From positions 1 to 11,738 of the forward strand of contig CAZYWA010000225.1 of the NCBI GenBank assembly GCA_964650975.1: a stretch of DNA of 11,738 bases, written 5' to 3'. The stretch is from CAZYWA01 sp964650975 [NCBI: uncultured bacterium]. Its GTDB lineage: Bacteria; JADJOY01. The position numbers and the translations under genes are program-made. The notes under the pieces are model-generated. The model saw nothing but the letters and a program-made list of their open reading frames with translations, did not search any database and had not been told where the DNA came from. Within the stretch, counting starts at the first letter, position 1; each line of letters begins with the position of its first letter. Below, piece by piece: positions 7,532 to 11,738 of the stretch.

Positions 7532-7834
7532 TCAGCGGTGACCGCCGCCGCCTCCGCCGTGAAAGCCACCGCCACCGAAGGCGGAAGCGTGTGACTCGCC
7601 GCCAAATCCGTGGGCGGCGAATCCACGGTCGAAGTCGTCCAGACGCCGCTCGCCGAGCTCTGGTGCCACTGTTCGTGCTCTTCCGTCGGGTTCCTCATGC
7701 CGTCCCAGCCGCCGTCGTTGCGCTGGAGCCAGCGGCCGTCAGCCGCTCGATGGTAGACGTCACCGTCGCGGCCCGAGTAAGCGTCGGTCCCAGCGAGCCG
7801 CTCTGCGCGAGTGTTCCCGAAGGTCCACGGCGAG
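7532..7834 (-). pseudogene. 3' fragment of a Gly/His-rich protein gene, frameshifted
   Basis: One frame gives FGNTRAERLAGTDAYSGRDG, DVYHRAADGRWLQRNDGGW and NPTEEHEQWHQ, down to about 7660. A different frame then continues as ELGERRLDDFDRGFAAHGFG and ends FGGGGFHGGGGGGHR at a TGA at 7532-7534. The Gly-rich tail looks like a real terminus, as in many secreted or envelope-associated hypothetical proteins, while the first frame continues into Ala/Thr/Pro-rich text typical of a wrong frame. A one-base shift between about 7640 and 7665 explains this. There is no start codon or signal peptide; upstream the frame runs into a TIR-like sequence. It is either a decayed gene or a sequencing or assembly indel. 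No function is claimed. Confidence 0.5.
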
Positions 7835-7972
7835 CGCCAAGTCCGCGGACGAGTAGCTGATGAAGACGTCGTCGGACGGGACGGCACCGAGCTCAGGCAT
7901 GTCGCGCGCGATCGTCGCCCAGTGCCCGTTCACAATCAACGGAAGGGGGTCCCGCCAGCATCTGGTAATCAC
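7760..7972 (-). pseudogene. 5' fragment of a TIR-domain protein gene
   Basis: From an ATG at 7900 (or a GTG at 7972) the minus strand encodes MPELGAVPSDDVFISYSSAD and then LALAVDLREH. DVFISYSSxD is the first strand and box 1 of TIR domains, which act as NAD-cleaving enzymes or adaptors in bacterial defence and signalling. A whole TIR domain needs about 130 residues; this frame loses resemblance after about 30 and stops at 7760, with no second conserved box or catalytic glutamate. It fuses directly to the 3' fragment of an unrelated Gly-rich gene in another frame. The GTG start is only 12 bp from the 3' end of tRNA-Glu. I read it as a truncated remnant. A chance match of the short TIR-like string is possible. 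Confidence 0.4.
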
Positions 7973-7984
7973 GGACCTCGAGAC

Positions 7985-8062
7985 TGGTGTCCCCAGAGGG
8001 ATTTGAACCCCCGTTTCAGGGCTGAGAACCCTGCGTCCTGGGCCGGGCTAGACGATGGGGAC
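7985..8062 (-). tRNA. tRNA-Glu, anticodon CTC, CCA encoded
   Basis: Read on the minus strand from 8062, the acceptor GTCCCCA pairs fully with TGGGGAC (7995-7989). The anticodon arm is CAGGG-TTCTCAG-CCCTG, placing CTC at the anticodon positions, which reads glutamate GAG codons. The T arm GGGGG-TTCAAAT-CCCTC has one G-T wobble, and the D arm begins GTCTA. The discriminator A at 7988 is followed by a genome-encoded CCA (7987-7985). The gene is complete, 78 nt including CCA. Its 3' end faces the damaged TIR/Gly-rich region, a place where mobile DNA often inserts. Confidence 0.95.
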
Positions 8063-8417
8063 GGTCGCCGCGGGCGCAACCGGTGCGGGGCGAGCGCGGG
8101 GGGGGGGGCCCCGCGCGGCACGGAAGCGCGACCAACCGGGTTAAATTACGAATCGCAAACAACTGAGCTACGGGCTCGTAGCATCCGGGGGAGATTAGCA
8201 GCATCGGCGTTCCCGGTCGCCGATGGAGCCGACTCGGGCCGGAACGAGAGAATGGCGTTTGGCGGGCCACTCGGCCGGACGGCCATCCGTAGTACGGCTC
8301 GCTGGTACTTTCACGGGGATGGGTTAGGATTTTCGCTGCCGCCGGCACGGCGCTCCCGGGTCGGTGTAGGCTAAGGGGCGCCACGGTGCTCGACGAGCCG
8401 CGAGCCACGACATCGCC
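8063..8417. other. 355-bp intergenic region between tRNA-Glu and the hybrid kinase gene
   Basis: No gene is supported here. It holds the upstream flank of the minus-strand tRNA and of the plus-strand kinase gene. Visible elements are a hairpin with an 11-G run (8094-8116), a string like the 5' half of a tRNA (8160-8177, minus), a GCTACG-GGCT-CGTAGC hairpin (8167-8182), and an ATCGGCG/CGCCGAT hairpin with an 8-nt loop (8203-8224). The ribosome site before the kinase ATG is weak and no clear promoter boxes stand out. Confidence 0.5.
8094..8116. repeat. Inverted repeat GCGCGGGG/CCCCGCGC around an 11-G homopolymer
   Basis: The left arm (8094-8101) and right arm (8109-8116) are perfect 8-bp complements, separated by seven further Gs, so the G run is 11 long (8098-8108). 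It lies about 30 bp upstream of the tRNA 5' end. Such a tract is prone to slippage and to miscounting in sequencing, so its exact length is uncertain. A functional role is not shown. Confidence 0.6.
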
Positions 8418-10004
8418 ATGCCCTGCCACATCCTGTTGGTCGAGGACGATCCGAACGACGCGCTGCTCACGCGCCGCTTGCTGGCTCGTGCCGGATTAGC
8501 CGAGCACCTGGACGTGGCGAGCTCGTACGAGGACGCGGTGACGGCGCTCGCGACCGGCGCCTACGACGTGGCGTTGATCGACTTCTTCCTAGGCCCGCGC
8601 AGCGGGCTCGAGGTGCTCGATGCGGCCTCGGCGATGGGCTGCGCCACCCCGCTGATCGTGCTCACGGGTGCCCGCGATCCTGCGGTCGACCAGGCGGTGC
8701 TCGAGCACGGTGCCGTGGATTTCCTGGTCAAGGATACGTCCAATTCCGAGCCCCTCGAGCGGGCCATCCGCTACGCCGTGCAGCGCGGCCGGGTGCTTCG
8801 CGAGCTCCGCTCGAGCGAGGAGCACTTCCGCGCGATCGCGGAGAACGGGCCCGGCGTCGTCTATCTCCGGTCGAGCGACGGCACCCGGCCCCCGATTTAC
8901 GTGAGCCCCGCCATCGAGCGCCTGGCCGGAGTGCGCGCCGAGGATCTGGTGAGCGGCGAGGTGCCGTTCGACGACCTTTGCTGGCCCGAGGATCGGGAGC
9001 GGCTGCGTGCCACCCGCGCTTCGCTCACCACGCGCGGCGACCGATTCACCGTGGAATACCGGCTCGGAACGGGGAAGCAGGAGCGCTGGATCGAGGAGCG
9101 CGGCTGCGCGCTCTCGACCGAGCCCTCCGGGCTCACGCCGATCGCGGGTGTGCTGTTCGACGTGACCGAGCGCCGCCAGGCCCAGGTGGCGCGCGACCAG
9201 ATTCGCAAGCGGCTCGAGCGGACCCAGTATCTCGAGAGCCTCGGGGTGCTCGCGGGCGGAGTGGCTCACGACTTCAACAATTTCCTCGCGGAGATCCAGG
9301 CGGGCGTGCAGCTGGCCCTGCGCGATCTCGAGCCGGAGCATCCGGCGCAGACGTCGATCGAGTCGCTGGTGGCGCCGATTCATCGCGCCGCCGCGCTCAC
9401 TCGCCAGATCCTGGCGTACGCGGGGAAGGCCGGCCGGCTCTCGGGGATCGTGGACCTGTCGAGCTGGGTTCGGGAGCTGAGCGGGCTGCTGCGGGCGTCG
9501 GTCTCGCACGCCATCACGCTCGATCTCGACCTGGGCGCGGATCTGCCGCCGGTGGACGTGGACGTGGGTCAGTTGCTCACGTTGGTGCTGAACCTGATCA
9601 CCAACGCCTCCGAAGCGATCGGCGAGCACAGCGGCTCGATCCGCATCCAGACCAGCCGCGAGCGGGTCGTCCCCGAGCGACTCGGCGGCCTGGTGCTGGG
9701 AGGCGAGCCGGAGGCCCGCGAGTACGTGGCGCTCGAGGTCCACGACACCGGCACCGGCATGGACGAGGCGACCATCGAGCGCGCGTTCGAGCCGTTCTTC
9801 ACGACCAAGCTCACCGGCCGCGGTCTGGGCCTCGCGGTGGCGCTCGGGAACGTGCGGTCGAACGGCGGTTTCCTGCGCGTCGTCAGCGAGCCCGGCCAGG
9901 GCTCGACGTTCACGGTCTACCTGCCGGCGGCGGATGGCTCGCGGTCGGCGCGCGCGGGCTCGTCGAGCGCGCAGCCGCCGTCGCGTCACGGGCATCTGCG
10001 CTGA
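8418..10004 (+). CDS. Hybrid sensor histidine kinase: receiver-PAS-HisKA/HATPase
   Basis: A 528-residue soluble two-component protein with no membrane helix. The receiver domain (about 4-123) starts HILLVEDDPNDALLTRRLL with Asp10/Asp11, phospho-acceptor Asp55 in VALIDFFLGP, Thr83 and Lys105. A PAS domain (about 133-253) begins EEHFRAIAENGPGVVYL and ends FDVTERRQAQ. The kinase core has the phosphoacceptor His284 in LAGGVAHDFNNFL, N-box NLITNASEA (Asn392/Asn396), G1 box DTGTGM 443-448, F-box FEPFFTTK and G2 box GRGLGL. A low-complexity Ser/Arg tail follows residue 505. The receiver at the N-terminus means it probably takes a phosphate signal from another kinase and relays it. The ATG at 8418 is required because the receiver's first strand starts at residue 4. 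A phosphopantetheinyl transferase gene follows 2 bp after the stop. No output regulator is visible. Confidence 0.95.
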   Translation: MPCHILLVEDDPNDALLTRRLLARAGLAEHLDVASSYEDAVTALATGAYDVALIDFFLGPRSGLEVLDAASAMGCATPLIVLTGARDPAVDQAVLEHGAVDFLVKDTSNSEPLERAIRYAVQRGRVLRELRSSEEHFRAIAENGPGVVYLRSSDGTRPPIYVSPAIERLAGVRAEDLVSGEVPFDDLCWPEDRERLRATRASLTTRGDRFTVEYRLGTGKQERWIEERGCALSTEPSGLTPIAGVLFDVTERRQAQVARDQIRKRLERTQYLESLGVLAGGVAHDFNNFLAEIQAGVQLALRDLEPEHPAQTSIESLVAPIHRAAALTRQILAYAGKAGRLSGIVDLSSWVRELSGLLRASVSHAITLDLDLGADLPPVDVDVGQLLTLVLNLITNASEAIGEHSGSIRIQTSRERVVPERLGGLVLGGEPEAREYVALEVHDTGTGMDEATIERAFEPFFTTKLTGRGLGLAVALGNVRSNGGFLRVVSEPGQGSTFTVYLPAADGSRSARAGSSSAQPPSRHGHLR

Positions 10005-10006
10005 GC

Positions 10007-10765
10007 GTGCCGGTCGCGGTGCCGGAGCCGCGGGTGTCGGTGTGGATCGCCGACGTGGCGCAGGTCTCGGCCGCGGCGCTCGACGAGTGGCTGGCCGGTC
10101 CGCTCGATAGGGGCGATCGGGAGCGCGCCGCGTCAATCCGCGCACCGGCTCGCCGCGCGCAGATGATCGTGGCGCGGACGATGCTACGCACGCTGCTCTC
10201 GGCGATGGTGCCGGTCGGGGCCGCCGACTGGCGGTTCGCGGTCGGCGCGCAGGGCCGGCCGCGCATCGCGGCCCCCGAAGGCACCGGCCTCGACTTCAAC
10301 CTGGCGCACGCGCGCGATCTGGTGGTGGTGGCGATCGCCCGCGGCGGCGCGGTGGGAGTGGACGTCGAGCGCGTCGATCGAAAGGTCGACGAAGCGGGTC
10401 TTGCCGCGCGCTTCTTCTCCGCCGCGGACGCGCGCGCCGTCGCGGATGCTTCACCCGCGCACCGGCGCCGGGCGTTCCTCGAAAGGTGGACGCTGCGCGA
10501 GGCCTACACGAAGGCGCGGGGGACCGGGCTCCTGGCGCTGGCGCGCGATGAGGTGAGCTTCGAGGTTCGCACCGGCGGTCCGGTCACGGGCGAGATCCGC
10601 GCTCCAGGCCGGGCGGAGTCCGCGATGTGGAGCTTCGCGACGCTTCATCCCACCACCGAGCACGTGGCCGCGCTGGCGTTTCGCGGCGACGCATCCTCGG
10701 CGCGATCGCTGGTGGTGTCGCTCGCGCGCTGGGATGCTCGCGCGTTCACGGCCGAGAGAGTGTGA
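10007..10765 (+). CDS. 4'-phosphopantetheinyl transferase, Sfp/AcpT superfamily
   Basis: Transfers the phosphopantetheine arm of CoA to a serine of carrier proteins, switching on acyl carrier, polyketide or peptide synthetase domains. The product is about 252 residues, typical of the two-lobed Sfp class. Key motifs are FNLAHA (98-102 region, His101), GVDVERVD with magnesium ligands Asp119 and Glu121, and WTLREAYTKARGTG with Glu165 and Lys169; the usual Lys of WxxKE is Arg164 here. The GTG at 10007 is chosen because it directly follows the hybrid kinase stop (TGA 10002-10004), no start lies in this frame just upstream, and conserved sequence starts within about 10 residues. No clear ribosome site is visible, consistent with translation coupled to the kinase gene. 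The target carrier protein is not in the window. Confidence 0.92.
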   Translation: MPVAVPEPRVSVWIADVAQVSAAALDEWLAGPLDRGDRERAASIRAPARRAQMIVARTMLRTLLSAMVPVGAADWRFAVGAQGRPRIAAPEGTGLDFNLAHARDLVVVAIARGGAVGVDVERVDRKVDEAGLAARFFSAADARAVADASPAHRRRAFLERWTLREAYTKARGTGLLALARDEVSFEVRTGGPVTGEIRAPGRAESAMWSFATLHPTTEHVAALAFRGDASSARSLVVSLARWDARAFTAERV

Positions 10766-10797
10766 ATCGATTTTGGCGCGCCCGTTGCGGCGGTGGG

Positions 10798-10883
10798 GCC
10801 CCGAAGGAATCGCACCCGTTGGGGTGCGGGGTCTTCGCAAGACCCCGGAGATACGTTCGGGGCGGGGGGCTTGAAAGCCTCCC
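10798..10883. terminator. Folded intergenic element: three-way junction plus hairpin between convergent genes
   Basis: An outer 8-bp stem, GCCCCGAA (10798-10805) with TTCGGGGC (10856-10863), encloses two hairpins placed end to end. These are CGCACCC-GTTG-GGGTGCG (10811-10828) and GGGTCTT-CGC-AAGACCC (10829-10845). A fourth stem, GGGGGGCT with AGCCTCCC (10864-10871/10876-10883, one G-T pair), follows at once. Both genes end towards this region, so it may stop transcription from both sides. No T-run follows any stem, so an ordinary intrinsic terminator is not demonstrated. A structured RNA or a DNA repeat is the alternative. Confidence 0.4.
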
Positions 10884-10893
10884 GAGATTCAGC

Positions 10894-11738
10894 TCAGTCG
10901 AAATCCGCTTCCATGCTCGGCGCTCGATCCCGTGGTCGCGCGAACAGGTAGCCCTGCATCATGTCGCCGCCCAGGCGCTCCGCCGCGTCCCGGTCGGCCC
11001 GGGTCTCGACACCCTCCAGCACCATGAGCACGCCAAGCTCGGCGCAGAGGCGCGCCAGCGACTGGATCACCTTGGCCTTGGTGGCGCTCAGATGCACCTC
11101 GTGCACGATGCTGCGATCCACCTTGAGCACGTCGGGGGCGATGCGGGTCACGGTTCCCAGCCCCGCGTAGCCCGCGCCAACGTCGTCGATCGCGATCCGG
11201 AATCCGAGCGCCCGCAGCACCCGGATGCGCAGCTCGAGATCGTCGAGGCGGTCCACCGAGGCGCGCTCGGTGATCTCGAGCACCACCCGCTGCGCCACGC
11301 GCGAGAGCGGCGCCAGCGGGTCGATCAGGTCGGGGTCCTCGAGATCGAGCGGGTGGAGATTCACCGCCAAGTAGGTATTTCCAGGTAGGTCGGTCACGAA
11401 CCCTGCCGCCAGCGCCCGAACCGCGCGGCCGACGTCGTGGACGCGGCCCAGCCGCTCCGCGGCGTAGAGCAGCCGGTCGGGGCGGGCGAGGGTGCGCTCG
11501 CCGCTTCGGACCAGCGCTTCCCAGCCGACGATGCGCCGCGCGGTGTTCGAGATGATCGGCTGGAACGCGAGCCACAGCGAGTCGAGGGCGCGCGCGAACG
11601 CGGCCGAGTCCTGGGGCTGGTCCGAGCGCGTCTGCGGGGTCCCGCTCAGGAGCTTGAGGTGCGCGACGTAGCTGCGGTCGGACGGATCGACCAGATCGAA
11701 GCGCAGCACCACGCGGCCGATCTGCAGCTTGTCCCCCG
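10894..11738 (-). CDS. FHA-EAL domain c-di-GMP phosphodiesterase, N-terminus beyond right edge
   Basis: The C-terminal 281 codons are visible. The upstream end reads GDKLQIGRVVLRFDLVDP, which resembles the last strands of an FHA phosphothreonine-binding domain. An EAL domain follows after a short linker. Counting from the in-frame GTG at 11712, motifs are FQPII 50-54, GWEALVR with Glu65, VNLHP with Asn118, LEITER with Glu146, IDDVGAGYAGL with Asp176/Asp177, LKVDRSI with Lys197, LEGVET with Glu233, and MQGYLFARP with Gln253. All metal and catalytic positions are kept, so it should hydrolyse c-di-GMP to pGpG. That GTG is unlikely to be the true start because the FHA-like sequence reads through to the edge. 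The FHA part suggests control by a Ser/Thr kinase, perhaps one like that at 3391-6183 (inference). Confidence 0.9.
   Translation of the reverse strand, partial: GDKLQIGRVVLRFDLVDPSDRSYVAHLKLLSGTPQTRSDQPQDSAAFARALDSLWLAFQPIISNTARRIVGWEALVRSGERTLARPDRLLYAAERLGRVHDVGRAVRALAAGFVTDLPGNTYLAVNLHPLDLEDPDLIDPLAPLSRVAQRVVLEITERASVDRLDDLELRIRVLRALGFRIAIDDVGAGYAGLGTVTRIAPDVLKVDRSIVHEVHLSATKAKVIQSLARLCAELGVLMVLEGVETRADRDAAERLGGDMMQGYLFARPRDRAPSMEADFD

Noticed and set aside
8016-8429. Minus-strand open frame of 137 codons over the tRNA
   Set aside because: It runs through most of the tRNA-Glu gene and the G-tract hairpin and has no protein features.
8978-10006. Upstream extension of the phosphopantetheinyl transferase frame
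   Set aside because: It is an out-of-frame reading of the hybrid kinase gene. Transferase similarity starts only after the kinase stop.
8589-10145. Minus-strand open frame of 518 codons
   Set aside because: Antisense of the hybrid kinase, with low-complexity Arg/Ala content and no domain.
1-11738. CRISPR array, insertion sequence or complete mobile element
   Set aside because: I saw no regularly spaced repeats, transposase or integrase motif. The only hint of mobility is the gene wreckage beside the tRNA.

Overview
This is a GC-rich window (roughly two thirds G+C) from an environmental bacterium with heavy signalling gene content. A Ser/Thr kinase carrying TPR repeats sits beside an ECF sigma factor of the Sigma70_ECF (PF07638) type. 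There is also an FHA-EAL protein, a cytoplasmic hybrid histidine kinase and an RND pump. These combinations are common in Myxococcota and related former Deltaproteobacteria, Acidobacteriota and Gemmatimonadota. I cannot choose among them from this sequence alone.

Layout, left to right. Positions 1-1574 (minus) hold the N-terminal half of an RND efflux permease that runs off the left edge. It is preceded by an aldo/keto reductase (1607-2638, minus). A 161-bp divergent region separates the reductase from the ECF sigma factor (2800-3384, plus). The sigma gene converges, with only 6 bp between stop codons, on a 930-residue membrane Ser/Thr kinase with about ten TPR repeats (3391-6183, minus). After a mostly empty stretch comes a beta-hydroxyacid dehydrogenase (6628-7512, minus). 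Behind it, 7532-7972 is gene wreckage: the frameshifted 3' end of a Gly/His-rich protein gene joined to the 5' end of a TIR-domain gene, directly beside tRNA-Glu(CTC) (7985-8062, minus).

The right third starts with a 355-bp gap containing an 11-G tract inside a hairpin and a tRNA-5'-half-like string. A receiver-PAS-histidine kinase follows (8418-10004, plus), with a 4'-phosphopantetheinyl transferase 2 bp behind it (10007-10765, plus). A 128-bp convergent intergenic region contains a folded element (three-way junction plus hairpin). The window ends in the 3' part of an FHA-EAL c-di-GMP phosphodiesterase gene (10894 to the right edge, minus).

How the genes work together: the clearest unit is the sigma factor and kinase. 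The acidic motif usual in ECF region 2.2 is absent from the sigma factor and a threonine occupies that stretch. This fits a model, known for the EcfP/PknT pair, in which a Ser/Thr kinase switches the sigma factor on by phosphorylation. The hybrid kinase and phosphopantetheinyl transferase are probably co-transcribed and translationally coupled. I do not see a wholly new system. The best leads are the sigma-kinase pair, the folded intergenic element, the FHA-EAL fusion and the TIR remnant beside the tRNA.
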